64,000 nucleotides of DNA, taken from contig CM076961.1 of assembly GCA_039566865.1 (NCBI GenBank), forward strand, positions 5,665,501 through 5,729,500, written 5' to 3'. Every line of letters begins with the position of its first letter. Position 1 is the first letter of the stretch. Origin of the DNA: Aurelia coerulea. Its lineage: Eukaryota; Cnidaria; Scyphozoa; Semaeostomeae; Ulmaridae. The notes below the pieces were generated by a model. It searched no databases, was not told where the DNA came from, and worked only from the letters and a program-made list of their open reading frames with translations. This document shows positions 11,756 to 24,433 of this stretch, one piece after another. A program made the position numbers and the translations under genes.

Positions 11756-12924
11756 CTTTAAGACGGCGTACATTATATCCATTCAATTTTAATTGTTTCT
11801 TTTTAAAATTTGCAATGATAATTCGGTTGCGTTTCTCTCAAAACACCCTGTATAATTTAACCTGAACTCTAAACATATATTTTAGCATAAATAGCATAGA
11901 TTAACTGAATGCCAACTGGAGGTAAGAGAAGTTAATGTGTATAGCTTTGCCCTTGCCAAAGAAAGAACAGACATAGTCATTGCCTGTCAGTGCAGACAAT
12001 CCAATGCTTTCACATTTTTGGACGGATGAATGCTGCATTGAGTTCATGTCTAGAATCCCTACCTATTACAGAAGCAGGGGCACGTATCAGTGTACTTTTA
12101 TGATCTATAATTGTTATTAAAGTGTAGAAATATTCGATGGTAAGATCTATATCCTAGATCTACCCACAGAAGTACGGTGTACCGATGTGAAAGGGTGTAT
12201 TTTTTCAACAGTTTACAAAAATGGTCCTTAAAACTATCCTATGTAGCTTATATGTATATTCAGAATTCAGACTGCTCAATAAACAATGCTGAGAAAAAAC
12301 GCAAAGGACAAGGGAGCGTTACACCTTGAATTCATCAAATGTTAAAGTTCCAAGTGACTCCGGTGAGCAAAGGTGAGCTTGAATAACGGAGTAGAAGGGC
12401 GAGAGACCATTCTATTTGACAATGCTAACATATATACAACCTACCAGTTCCATCATTTTCAGGCGGCACGGCATTTTATCTGCTATAGCATTTATATAAT
12501 TTATTTATGCTTAATTTATGCTTAACGTTTGCTGCAATGAATTAAATGCTTCAGCATGCCACTTTGCAAAGCAGTTGATTTTTTAGAACTGAATGTAGAT
12601 GAACAATCAAAAACGAAAGGTAATCATGGAAACTCAGCTACTGTTTGATGACTGTACTAAAGAACTATCGAAAGAAAATTTTGATCTAGCTTAGTTTGTT
12701 AGTTGTAAGTATCGTTTTTTAATGTTTTACATACTTTTGCAGAAGATCGTTGTAAATAAATAAAAGTTCATTGACTTACACCAAGAAGTGGTTCGATGTT
12801 GCATCATGCAGAGAATAGTTGACAGTGAAAGTATCAATCAAATGCAATGATGAGATTTCGTGTTCTATAGACTCTTTATATATCATTGACCTAATTTCAA
12901 AGTGAGGCTTGGTATGAATGTGAA
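11756..12924. other. No gene seen
   Basis: AT-rich sequence without a recognisable gene or bounded repeat. Confidence 0.35.
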
Positions 12925-13212
12925 GCAAAAGTCTGCCTTTTGTGTCTGAAATTGATTAATTTGAACTCAGCGCTCCTCATTCGCTTTAGTAACATCAACT
13001 TTGACCATGATACATACATAATTTTTGCTCAAAAAGAGGTTTTACGATTTTCGTCGAAAACGAGGTTTCAAACTGAAATAGAGGCTAAACGCCGCCACAC
13101 CCTTTGGTATAACAACCATATTCGGAATCAGCGGCCCGAAATTGACCAAATCCACCTTGTCTGGCAAAGTTCCTCCAACTTTGACGATACCCCCCTCTGT
13201 CGCCTGGTCTAT
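12925..13212. repeat. Right arm of the 290-bp inverted pair
   Basis: Inverted counterpart of 8637-8935, ending exactly where the pentanucleotide array begins at 13211. Confidence 0.6.
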
Positions 13213-13280
13213 ACAATACAATACAATACAATACAATACAATACAATACAATACAATACAATACAATACAATACAATACA
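13211..13280. repeat. Microsatellite (ATACA)14
   Basis: Fourteen uninterrupted copies of the pentamer ATACA fill exactly 70 bp. The array abuts the inverted-repeat arm, as expected if it seeded from the end of a mobile element. Perfect units imply recent expansion. Confidence 0.95.
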
Positions 13281-13885
13281 TAAAATTCCCTAGAGTATAG
13301 TATTGCCACATGACTTGAAATGCGCGAACAAGCCTTTGTAGACTTTTTCAATTCACATAGAAACCGTAGGGGTATTGAATCTTCAATAAAAGAAAATTTA
13401 GCGAAATACAATAGCAAGAACAATTGAAAACGCAGATTGTGGCGTTTTCGGGTCGTTCTTACAACAATCACTATTGTATCACTAATGTTTCCCGGCCAGA
13501 ATCTCTATTGTTAAAGGTTTGGTGCCTTATCGGTTTGTTTGTGGCCATAATTCCACAAATCCTGGAGATATTTTAACCGGCATCCAAACCTGTACTCCCA
13601 AACATCTGGAGAGTAGATTTCTTTAAAAAAATTCGAGAAATCTCAAGCAGTTTTTTGTGCTGGTTGCGTTTTATGAAGGTAGGTAAAATTTAGAAAAATC
13701 TTCACGGGTTTCTTTTGTCTCCCTCGCTTTTTAGCCGTCTGATTGGTCCGTGAAAATGAGGCTTTGGCGGTTTCGACCATGGGCTACGAGCAATCGGCTA
13801 TGTACGACGAATGATTCCTATGCTCAGTAAGTATCGTTTTCCTCAGAGATGACGAAATCACTTATTAGAATCGTAGTTACCGGAG

Positions 13886-16675
13886 TAGGGTAGGGTGGGG
13901 TAATGTGGGTCTAGCATATGAGTCAAATCTTTCAATAGGGCACAGGGAAACCCGCAAATCTTCCAATTTCACGCTTATAAGCCAATGATATCGTCGTATT
14001 CCGATCACATGACTGAAAATAAGGCTTTCGAGATAAATTTTCGAGTACCTTCACGAAAATAAAAATGGATATTCGAGTAATAAAGATACAGAGCTGGTTT
14101 TACCACGAATCGATTCGAGAGGCCCCACTCCACATTTGTTTTTCTGCATTTGGTTAACCCTATCCAGACTAGGGGGGGGCACAAAGTGCCCCCCCTAGTA
14201 AACTTTTCCACACAGCTCGTCAAGTATCTCTAGAATAGTCTAGCTTTTTTGTGACTTTTAGTTTCTATCTATGAGACATTTTTTCACGTTAATTTCAAAA
14301 ATTTTGACACTGATTCCGGGGGTCAACACATGACTTTAAATAGAGTGCTCGGCAAAATTAATACCTTTTAAGCCATAGCTTTGGAACCACTGCCTCTATG
14401 ACAATGAGACAAACATCGCTGAACTCGTCTTGAGGCAAGCTTTCATTTGATATATAGTTTATTGATTTTTGATGACGTCATCAACAATTGGTTGTTGCGC
14501 ATGCGTACTGACGAAAAACCATGTTATGCTTCATTTTTTGAAAAATGAGTGACATTATATGATGCAGCAGGTCCTTTTATGTATATTTAGCATTTTTTGC
14601 TATTTTTAAAAGTAATTTATAATCAATTTTAGACAAAAATCGCTCTTTTTTTCGTACAAAATAAATAAATGCTGATATCAGCAAAAATATTAGTATTACA
14701 AAGCAAAAATTTCAAAATAAGAATTACAAGGATATAATCCTTCCATGTTTTAAATATCACATCGATATGATTTATGAATATGGAGATACAACGCGACAAA
14801 GTACATGTGGTTTTACACCCAAATTAGCAACATTTGCTGACGTCAGCACTTAATCACGTGACATAAACAAAAAACAAATCACACCATCTTGTTTGCCTTA
14901 TCATGTTTGTTACTTGTGCCAAGTTTCAAGTCTTTAGCACTTATGATTCTGTGAAAAACCAGGGGGGGGCACTTTGTGCCCCCCCCCCTAGTCTCCCCAG
15001 AGTTTCAAAAAGCCTAGTCTGGATAGGGTTAAAATCTCGTCAGGGATCGGTGTTACATCGAGTTTTATTCCTTCGAAAATTGGCCTATATTCAAGAATTC
15101 TTCAGGAACGCTACAAATAAGATATAGCTTTCAAAATTTCGAAAATATTTGTTTGTGTGATGTCCGAAAATCCTTGACGAATTAATGCTATTGGCTGCCA
15201 AGAAAGCTGATGGGCCTACTTTCACACGCAGCAGAATCCCAGCAATCGGCATTAAATCACTCTTTTTCGTAATAATAACTAGCGGATACATTAACGAATA
15301 ACTTCACCACAAATCCAATTTCTTTCCACCAATTTATCATCGATAATTTCGATAAAATGCGACAAGACTTTACAGCCTCTGCAGCAAACCGTCCAACTAC
15401 CGTCGATTCAAAGTTTTCTTGTTGCAAACACGTTGGAAGCCTTGCAAGACTTGCATAAAACAAAAGGTTTTGCATGACTTAGGTCTCCCATATGACACAG
15501 CCAAATGACACCTTTGAGAATAGATTGCAAACTCCTGGAGGCATTCTATCGTTGCAAAATAAAGAGAAATTGAAACATTTCTCAAAGATAGCAGATTTCT
15601 TTGTCACATCGGAAAAGTACATAATTTGTGTAAAGAAATTTCCCCTGCAATCTATTCTCAAAGGTGTACAATCTATTCTCAAAGGTGTACAATCTATTAT
15701 CAAAGGTAACAATTTGCTGTGTCATATGGGAGACCTGAGCCTTGCACAACCTTTTGTTTATGCAAGCTTTCCTGGTGTTTGCAAATTGCAACAAGAAAAC
15801 TTTGAATCGACGGTAGTTGGACGGTTTGCTGCAGAGGCTGTAAAGTCTTGTCACATTTTATCGAAATTATCGATGATAATATGGTGGAAAGAAATTGGAT
15901 TTGTGGTGAAGTTATTCGTTAATGTATCCGCTAGTTATTATTGCGAAAAAGAGTGATTTAATGCCGCGGTTGAAGGTAGGCCCATTAGCTTTCTTGGCAG
16001 CAAACAGCTTTAATTCGTCTAGGATTTTCGAAAATCACACAAACAATATTGTCATGTTATTCCTGGACATAACTCACGTAACATGTGAAATTTTGAAAGC
16101 TATATCTTATTTGTAGCGTTCCTGAAGAACTCTTGAACATAGGCCAATTTTCGAAGGAATGAAATTCGATGTAACGCCGATCCCTGACGAGATCTTAACC
16201 AAATGCAGAAAAACAAATGTGGAGTGAGGCCTCTCGAATCGATTCGTGGTAAAGCCAGCTCTGTATCTTTATTACTCGAATATCCATTTTTATTTTCGTG
16301 AAGGTACTCGAAAATTTATCTCGAAAGCCTTATTTTCAGTCATGTGATCGGAATACGACGATATTATTGGCTTATGAGCGTGAAATTGGAAGATTTGCGG
16401 GTTTCCCTGTGCCCTATTGAAAGATTTGACTCATATGCTAAGTTTTACTGGGCATTGAAATTCTTGCACAGTAGGCCGTTCAGTAAAGTTATTTTATAAA
16501 ACGAATGGAGATACATCTAAGACGAATGTTTTATGTAAAAAGGTAGTTTATTATGTAGAAATTAAAAGAAAAATAGCCAGCCTTTCTTCCATTTAACGAG
16601 GAAGGATATTTCTAGCGAAAAGCTCAGTAGACCCACTTTACCCCGTAGACCGACATTACCCCACCCTACCCTACC
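13886..16675. mobile_element. 2.8-kb foldback element (copy A)
   Basis: The left arm (13886 to about 15490) is inverted-repeated by the right arm (about 15720 to 16675). The outer ends share TAGGGTAGGGTGGGGTAATG. The arms meet across a central 230 bp bounded by GGTCTCCCATATGACACAG and its complement, where a 20-bp motif containing CTATTCTCAAAGGTGTA is repeated three times (15648-15710). The left arm is broken by a TTAA-flanked insert at 14158-15028, and it lacks about 190 bp that the right arm has near 16440-16630. There is no transposase. The superfamily is unknown, and I found no clear target duplication. Pieces of a second copy surround the BEL element at 52170-59920. Confidence 0.75.
14158..15028. 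mobile_element. TTAA-flanked MITE, copy 1
   Basis: The 871-bp element has ends CCCTATCCAGACTAGG and the complement, with TTAA on both sides (14154-14157, 15029-15032). The undisturbed homologous arm of the host palindrome has a single TTAA at 16195-16198, which proves duplication of TTAA on insertion. TTAA is the target of piggyBac and Kolobok transposases. G/C homopolymer blocks around GGGGGGCAC lie next to each end, and the interior contains TGACGTCA-like palindromes. It has no coding capacity. A second copy in the opposite orientation lies at 32024-32885. Confidence 0.85.
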
Positions 16676-17575
16676 TTGGGAAATTTCACTACCGGTGACA
16701 ACGGCCGTGCATTGAAAAATGAAATTGTCATTAAATATCTGAGCCTTTTCAGTAAAATCCGTTAAAAGATTTTGATCCTTTGTATTTTAGTGGCAAGCTC
16801 ATCAGCAAACGATCTGATTGGAGCAAAGACCAGAAATGTTTCTTATGCGCGCGCAGAATCGTCATGCATGGCTCCCGAATACGAGGAAAACTGATCACGT
16901 GATAATCACAACAATGGAAAGCAGAAATTAAATCAGCTGATGCTGCAGCCAGCAGCGGAGGATCGAAATGAAGAACTTCCTGAAGTGATTATCTGTAGCT
17001 TATTTCACAATTTCCAGCAAAAGATTGATATCAATCAGTTTTAGTTTCAATCCTAGGCCCCTTTCAAACTCGACCAGAAACATCTAGGCCAGTGTGATGG
17101 ATGAGACAGACCAAACTCAAAGAGCCACAACATTGAATGGCATGACAGCGTTGCAATCCAGCATGAAAATTTTTACTCTATTTAACAAAAATAATTAGGT
17201 TTTTCTTCTAAATGATCATTGTATTGCATATTTCCTTTCATTTTGTCTGAAGCAGATCAAAAGAGGTTACTAACACAGTTCTAAGTGTATTTCTTGCCAA
17301 AATTTGAGCACCAAGCAGAATTCTGATCATCTTGAAGGGGGGAGGGACGACAATCCCACCCCTTAAATCCCAGCAAATGATTTAGACTTAAAATGTTACA
17401 ATTGGTTGGTATCAAAAGTATGTCACCCAGCTGAATGGCTCCTAAAAGCAATGACACCCTTTTGTTGTAGAAGTCACAATTTTCTTGTGAGGCACAACAT
17501 TGTGCCTGTTTGTACAACAATAGGATACCATTGTTTTTAGGAGTCAATACGCTGCAATACAGTACTCCTTCAAAC
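16676..17575. other. No gene seen
   Basis: No supported coding region or bounded repeat is visible. An open frame on the minus strand at 17281-17604 lacks motifs and runs into a MITE. Confidence 0.35.
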
Positions 17576-17725
17576 CAGAGACGTAGGAAGCAGTTAGGGA
17601 GCAAGGGGGGGGGCTTGACACTTCAAGGACAAACACCTCCTGAAACAAAAGGACACTTTGCTATCATAATTGCAAAATGTTGGGGAGCATGCGCTCACAG
17701 TGCCCCTATGGCTCCTACGCCTCTG
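17576..17725. mobile_element. hAT MITE, 150 bp
   Basis: Ends CAGAGACGTAGGAAG and GGCTCCTACGCCTCTG are inverted repeats. The perfect 8-bp duplication CTTCAAAC flanks the element at 17568-17575 and 17726-17733. Eight-bp duplications with CAG-type ends are typical of hAT elements. A G homopolymer lies near the left end and there is no coding capacity. Confidence 0.85.
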
Positions 17726-18376
17726 CTTCAAACTCATCTGCCTTTTTCATGAAGCACATAGATTTGATGAGCATAATTTACAATAAATGCATCTTGGTAA
17801 AAGGTTCCTCCCCTCCTCCCCTCTATCTTGAGCATAATTGTCTATTCTGGACCTTTGCATCAAATGGTAACAGTTTCAACAAAATTCTAAATTTAAAGAT
17901 CCCACTATTTCATGGTCAGTTGAGGAATTCAAACAAAAAGACACAACAACTATCAGTGTAGTCACAGAAAAATGCTTAAAGACTTTACAGACCACATCAC
18001 TGACTAATTCAGAATCATTCAAACATTAGGAGCAGGAACGAATCAATCTGAAATTCCTTAGATTTTCTTACATACTTGGCAACATTTACGCAAGCCTAAA
18101 TGAAGATATGGCAATGCCTCAGGATTTGGTAGAATCCATCCTATTCAAACAGTGTCCAATCTTCTGTGGGAATGCGTTGAAAATCTTTTAAGTTCCAGCC
18201 AAAATTTGCATCTTGCAGGAGCTGTATCCAGACCAAACACATTTGAAGGAATACCTGATTTGATTTAAAGGGTGTAAAGTATCTGAAAAAAAAACAAGGG
18301 AGAAATTAGAGATTTTTGGTCAAACTGTTCTTTCCACCAAGTGCCAAATTGCAAAAATCAGAGAATGAGAATAGGG

Positions 18377-18546
18377 CAGAGACGTAGGAACTGGGGGGGC
18401 ACTGGGGGCATGTGCCCCCCCCCAAGATTTTGCAATAAACAAAGAAGTGCCCTATTTATTTTCAGGAAATGCCCTTTCAGAGTAATGAAAAAAGTGCCCT
18501 TGAAGTGGCGTGCTCCTCCCAGTTTGAAATGCTTCCTACGTCCCTG
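18377..18546. mobile_element. hAT MITE, 170 bp
   Basis: Ends CAGAGACGTAGGAAC and CTTCCTACGTCCCTG are inverted repeats. The perfect 8-bp duplication GAATAGGG lies at 18369-18376 and 18547-18554. It shares terminal sequence with the MITE at 17576-17725 but differs internally, with an inverted GGGGGGCAC/GTGCCCCCC-type block. It is a non-autonomous member of the same hAT family. Confidence 0.87.
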
Positions 18547-18554
18547 GAATAGGG

Positions 18555-20063
18555 TGATGGATGTACAGTAATAACTGAAACATCATCGTGGAATTATTGC
18601 TAAACATTGTAAAACAACTGAATATGCTTTCTTGCTAAGCAGCAACCAAACTTGCCATTCGTAGGTCAATCAATCACAAATAAATTCTGGTATTTTGATA
18701 TCAAAATATGCACTTAAAGCGCTTAACAAGTAAGTCATAAAATGACAACCAAAATTATATTGTTATTATGCATTGAAGAGGCAAATAGTTCTTGTAAAAA
18801 CATGATTAAACAAGGTAATAGAGCATCAGAGCACGAGGAGACTCTGAATACAAAAATGCAGGACTGAAAAACAAAAGGCCATCCACTGACAACAACAGCA
18901 AGAATGCTAAGACAATAGAATGGCCTAGGCATGGATGCCGTGGTTGTTCAAATGCTGTTTACAAACTAAAACACGAAAATTAACAATGTTAGCCAATTTT
19001 TCGACAAGATCAGGTTTGAGAAATTTGAAGCTGAACATCTCGCCAACACAGTGATGATAGTCTCGTTTTGCGGCAGGGACTAGATTTTGCGCAAATTTCT
19101 GTTTTCTGGGGCTACTAAAATGTCCTTCTCTCCCGTCAGAAAATGACTTGCTGCAAGAAATTAAATATTTTTGTGGACAAACAACGACAGGATAAATGAT
19201 CGGAATACGATTCATGAAATTATATATCCTAACGAAGCTGGGATAAAAATTTCCATGGCATATTCATTGTTTAGACCTTCCTACAAGCTGCCTGTTTACA
19301 TGTAAACAAACATGAGATATTTTTCGTCATCGAAAGCAGCCCTAACTTTATGGCAAAAAATGAAACACTTAGCCAATTTTTCAAGAATACTGACCTGTCT
19401 CAAAATGATGCTCACATCTTGCAGATAATGTCCACAAACGTTCATCTTGCGGCAGGGACCAGTTTTTCCACAAAATCCTTTTCTCTTTCTTGATTTTTTC
19501 TTGCAAAATATCGCCTTCAGCCCAATGTTAAGAAAGGCAAAAAATCCACCTTTATCGAAGCTTTCCAGGGTCGATGATTTTTTCAGCCATATTTGATCCC
19601 CTTCTCGACACATTCGGCGTGTTCTCAAACTCAAGCCGCGTCTCAAGAGGCCTGGATCACAATAGATTCCTTCGCAACTGCGTGCAGTCCCCAGAAAATC
19701 ACCCCTCTCCCACCTTTCTGTTTTGGCGGCTTGCGCAGACGCAAAAGCACTTTGCACAGCGGTCGAAACATTTCTGGTCTTTGCTTCTGATTGGTAAAAC
19801 ATGGAGGTTCGAGCCTTTCAACAAAGCTAATTCATTTCTCATGACAGATGGCCGTCTTGCACTCGTAAAGTCATTCTCTACCGGAACGGTCTTCGGAAAA
19901 AATTCGCAGTGGCTGATTGTAGCTGGATTATGCGGTAAAGGTAATACAGTAAAATATTACATATAACAATTCATTTTTTCGGATCAGCCTTTGCAGTCTC
20001 TTATAAAACGAATCAATTTTGAAAAACAGTCTGATGAGTTTCTTATAAAAAAAACTCTCATGA
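18555..20063. repeat. Degenerate local repeat, no gene supported
   Basis: Sequence around 18991-19110 and sequence around 19374-19500 are diverged direct repeats sharing GCCAATTTTTC and TTGCGGCAGGGAC. Read on the minus strand, both give open peptide stretches with alternating cysteines, one of which runs 168 residues. I recognise no family. The rest of the interval holds nothing I can support. Confidence 0.35.
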
Positions 20064-21180
20064 AGACGTCCCCTTCTCTTCCTTGTTTACATCAATGACC
20101 TACCATGTGGTATTCAAAGCTCAACTGTGTCCATGTATGCTGACGATACCAGCCTTTCTTATCAATCTAAGGATTTGACTCAGCTGAATGAGGCCATGAA
20201 TAATGATCTCAAGAGTCTTGAATCTTGGTTGAAGGGAAATAAAATATCGCTAAATGTCGCGAAAACTCATTCCATGCTCATTTGCTCCAAATCTAAACAG
20301 AATTACCTAAAAAGATCCAATGGAAAATTGGATCTTAAAATTCAGGAAGACAGTTTAGAGGTAGTGGACAAGACAAAGTACCTTGGTGTACAAATTGATC
20401 AAAGCCTGGATTGGAAGGAACACATTAAATATGTCGCGTCGAAAGTTTCGAGGGCTATTGGTTTTCTGAAACATGCGAGGAGCCTCGTCCCGTCTACTTC
20501 CTTGATTAGTTTGTACAGAAGTATTGTGGAACCACATTTTCGTTATTGTTGCTCGGTTTGGGGCTGCTGTAGTTCCACAGAAAAAAGCCGCTTGCAGAAG
20601 CTACAAAACAGAGCTGCTAGAATAATCACTGGTATTCGTTTTGATGCCTCCGCCATGCCCCTTATAAAAAGTCTTGGTTGGCAAACGATTGAGGAATTGA
20701 TTGGTTCCGAGACCAAAGTCATGGTGTTTAAGGCATTAAATGGTCTTGCTCCTCAATATTTGACCGAATTTTTCTTGAAAAAGTCGCAGGGCTCCCTTCA
20801 CACCCTCCGAAATACTTCTACTGACCTAAAGATACCATTAATGAAAAGTGGAAATGGTCAAAGATGTTTTTCGTTCAGAGGAGTAAGATATTGGAACAGC
20901 CTCTCAGCTGAGTCGAAGCAAGCCGTAAAACTCAATAGTTTTAAAACAACAATTTAGGATATGTTTCTTTTTTGCACTTTTTGTTTTTTTTTTGTTTTTC
21001 TTCTGTAAATTAGAACAATTTTGTATTTTAGATTTTCATTTTGAAATCATATATTGTAATTATTTTAATAGTAGGTATATTCCATAAATTGTAAGATTTT
21101 TGACGGAGGGCCCCTTGTAAATCAGCCTTTGCTGAAGGGTTACCCTCCTATAAATAAATGAAATGAAATGAAAAATGAAA
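20064..21180 (+). pseudogene. 5'-truncated L2/CR1-like LINE with 3' tail
   Basis: The copy starts inside reverse transcriptase just before FLVYINDLP and continues through the catalytic box MYADDTSLSYQ at about 20127, TKYLGVQIDQSLDW, and the thumb region EPHFRYCCSVWG with LQKLQNRAARI. It stays open to a stop at 20957. A 3' UTR of about 190 bp ends in ATAAATGAAATGAAATGAAA repeats, the short-tandem tail typical of L2/CR1-group elements. 5' truncation during target-primed reverse transcription explains the lack of endonuclease and N-terminal RT. The open C-terminal portion suggests a fairly recent insertion. Confidence 0.85.
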
Positions 21181-21574
21181 TCAGGGCTAACCCAGAAATT
21201 CAAGAACTCCGCGATTGATAAGAAATGCTGTTTCCTATTGCATTTTACTTTAGTATAAAAGCTCTTCATCATATACGTTTCATAAACAAAACACTCCGAA
21301 CTCTATGAACAGGGCACACTCACAGTAATTTCAGTCTGTATTGTAGGGTACCTAAACTTTTTTCTGGAAAAAGCTTCTTACAGCTATTTTGTTTCACAAG
21401 TTTATATTCTAAAATAAACACTTATAAGAAACTGGAAAACATTCAGGCTGACTAGTGTCTTATACCCAGGGCTCTCAGTGGGGGGCGCGCTAGCGCACAG
21501 GCACGCGCCCAAACGTCTGTTTGGGAGCGATTGATCGCGCGCCCGGTAATAAAATATTGGCCAGGCCGAAAACA

Positions 21575-21720
21575 CGGAGACGTCGGATCGGAGATGTCGG
21601 AGATGTCGGAGTTGTCGGAGATGTCGGAGAAAATATCGGAGTTGCCGGAGATGTCGGAGAAAATATTGGAGATGTCGGAGAAAATATTGGAGAAAATCTC
21701 GAAGATGTGGGAAACGTCAG
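21575..21720. repeat. GGAGATGTC minisatellite, left array
   Basis: A 9-bp unit CGGAGATGT with AAAATATTGGAG spacers is repeated many times. The inverted array at about 27005-27590 mirrors it. Peptides read through it are simple-sequence artefacts. Confidence 0.85.
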
Positions 21721-22462
21721 GATTGTCTCAGAGTTGTTAGAGCTGTTGAAGAAAATGACGGAGTTCTCAGAGATTTATAGTTATAAGCTTTTGGCCTGCA
21801 TGTAAATTATCCTATATTTCATATTCATTTCATATTTCATCCTTTCTATTTTCCTGCTTTTTTAATTATTCTTTTAGTAAATTGTCAGATTTTGTGTACT
21901 TGGAGTTTCTGGAGTTTCTTACGCATTTCTTAAAGGTTCTATAGCAATCTTTCGTCATGTATACTTCCTGTGCCATCCTAAATATTTCAAAATAAAATTT
22001 CCACGATTTAAACATAACTAAAGTACCTTCAGAGCATTATAACACAGGAAAGAAATGAAAAGAAAGTAAGAAATGTGGCAAGGATTTCCTTTATTAAAAT
22101 AAATAGTATCTTTAGTTATATTTTCCCAGCAATCTGAGAGTTGCGTTTCTCATAAAAAATACGTGTACGTGCATGTCTAGGACAGAAAGTAGCAAAACTT
22201 CTCTAAATTAAAGAAACTGCCAACCCTTGCCTCAACACCTCATGGACGCCTACCTACACGTTTGCCTTTCCGATCTTTCAAGGGCTTATAACAAGAATCA
22301 GGATCAGAAAAGCGTATAATCAGAGGCATGGCTTTAATATGCAGACTTTAGTTGTTTCCAAACTTCAGGTTTATTTATTTGTCCTCTCCAAAATCTCTGA
22401 GATGCTTTCTGAAGACGTCAGAGAGTTGGACCCTCATTTTAAGAATTGCGATACTGCTTTAA

Positions 22463-24433
22463 GGTGGATGATACCCAATTTTTATAATTCATGACTTCCT
22501 TCAAAGAAAGCTTTATTTAACTACTTCTGATGATAGTTGCAGCTACTTGCTATGTTGTGACAGTAGATTATTGATGAAAATTTCATTTTTTCAAATTTTT
22601 TTTGAAAAATCATTGCTAAGATGGCAGCTGTTGTCATAGCAACAAATATTAAGAGAATACTTGTAGAAAGGATTATGAGCAAGTATGATCATATTGCAAG
22701 GTGAAATATGGCTTGAAGTGGCCAAACTTGAAAAACCTACAAAATGAATTGACATAATTTTTGTCATGGCTACCGTTGCCATGGCAACCTAAAAAAACTG
22801 TTTCTGTAAGATAGCGTACCTTGTATTTTAAATTTCAAAAAATCCTCAATTCATTTTGATCTTCATATCAAAATACACCTTCAGAGTAAATTTCAATTAA
22901 ATATGTCTTGTGGATCTGAAAATATCTTTTCTAGAAAACAAAAAGGTCCGATTTTCAAAACGGCCGATCAAAGTTTGTGAAGCGTATTAGCATAGGTACA
23001 TCTCTTTTAAATTGCCACAAGGAGCTGTCAGAGACATTATTGTTGCAGCCATGCCTGAGATGGATAAGAGAAGCTTAAATCCAAGACACCCAGCTTCACA
23101 TGATTGCCTTTTAACTATTTTGGATCAAAAATACAGTGTTTGACCTGACAAGTATAAATTTTTCCTCTAGCGTAACTTTGCTTTCTTTGCGCAATGAACT
23201 TCTACAAGTATCCTTCTCATCAACAAATGCTATCTGGATCCCATTGCTGTCATTGTTACTAATGTTCCTTTTTTTAAAGGCAAGAGTTACTTCAGGATTT
23301 TAACTTGTGCCAAATGCACCTGATAAATAATTTTTTCCAATAACATGTCTGCCTTCCTTTCGTGGCGGAGTTGTCTTCTTCTTCTTCTGTATTTGCTTTG
23401 GCATTTTACTTCTGCATTATTTATGCGAGATTAATTCTCCAACCTGTATCCTGTCATGGTGTTAATGTCAAGATCCTCAACTCCTATTCTCAATAATACT
23501 GATCCCATACTTGCTGTTCCTCGATTCCAAATTAAATGAGCAATGTGATGGCACTGTGGCTGTTTCAAGTCTATGACTTCCAACAAAACATGTTTGCGGC
23601 ATGTTACCCATAGGGAGTTGTTGCTGGACTCATTTCTGTTCTGGGTATATCCTTTCAGAGACATCTTTGCAGCAAATTCTTGTCACTAAGCCTTTCAAAC
23701 AACCTTTTCAGCTCTTCTCTAGTCTAAATATAGCAGGAAGGCATCATATTAGTTCGTGATTCTTGTCCAAAATCAAGAGCTTTCTTTCTTGTTATAACTT
23801 GACCAGCAATCTTTTCTAACACTGGGCAGTTTGATGATATCTTTTCAGAACATCTGTTTGGTTTGGTTTAGTGGGAGAGGACGAACCTGTTCAATGGCCT
23901 TGGCCTAGCTAGGCCCAATTGATTCAGTGGATGTTGTTGGAAACCTTCTCCGTGTCCTTCAGGGCACCGTAAGTCCTGTTCTGAATACCATGGAAAGTTC
24001 TCTTTCTTGTCTTTCGATATGTAGTTGCTGGCTTTTACAAGGCATCCTTGATTTAGATCATTGGTTTCAAAATCTACTCAAAAATTGCTGCGAGAGAAGA
24101 AAATCTCTTTTTGACAAGTGCGCAGAGCCCCCTTAACAGCTGAAGTACTTCAAATGAAACGTCATGAAATCATGGCGTCACAGATATCAAAATGTTGGGT
24201 TTTGGGGGCATCATGGTACAAATATTTAAAATTTTACTCACATAGAAACCGTTGCTAAGGAAAATTCAGCTAAGGTCCCCTCGAAAGGGGGCTTATTTTA
24301 CACATTTCCTTGAATTCTACATCATTTCTGACTACACCATCTTAAAGTTCGATGTTGAAAGCATACTTTAGCAACAAAAAATTTGATTCCTTCAAAAATC
24401 GATTTCCTTCTAAATTTTTGGGTACCATCCTCC
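22463..24433 (-). mobile_element. TTAA-flanked DNA transposon with decayed Mutator-like transposase
   Basis: The ends GGTGGATGATACCCAA and TTGGGTACCATCCTCC are inverted repeats, each next to TTAA (22459-22462 and 24434-24437). The minus strand between about 23720 and 23200 encodes a decayed transposase C-terminus listed separately. TTAA flanks point to piggyBac/Kolobok-type integration, while the protein fragment resembles proteins annotated as Mutator-like transposases, so the superfamily is unresolved. The copy is dead. Confidence 0.6.
23200..23720 (-). pseudogene. Mutator-like transposase C-terminal remnant
   Basis: Reading down the minus strand from about 23720, an ELKRLFERLSDKNLLQRC stretch leads into GYTQNRNESSNNSLW. 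The spacing LLxRCxxGxTQNxNESxNxxxW is what I associate with transposases grouped under the Mutator-like transposase domain. After a stop at 23431 the next residues are rich in Arg/Lys with RRRRRQLRHERKAD, which resembles the basic tail of such proteins. Several stops show the gene is dead. The family call comes from pattern memory, so a profile search is needed to confirm it. Confidence 0.5.

Noticed and set aside
12940..13471. Frames on both strands with IQYNT or YCIVL repeats
   Set aside because: Translation of the (ATACA)14 array and the neighbouring inverted-repeat arm.
19296..19802. 168-residue minus-strand frame with several cysteines
   Set aside because: No known family, and an overlapping plus-strand frame is also long. 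Local repetition explains the similarity to 18925-19215.
21521..21805. Repetitive peptide with GDVGE units
   Set aside because: Translation of the GGAGATGTC minisatellite.
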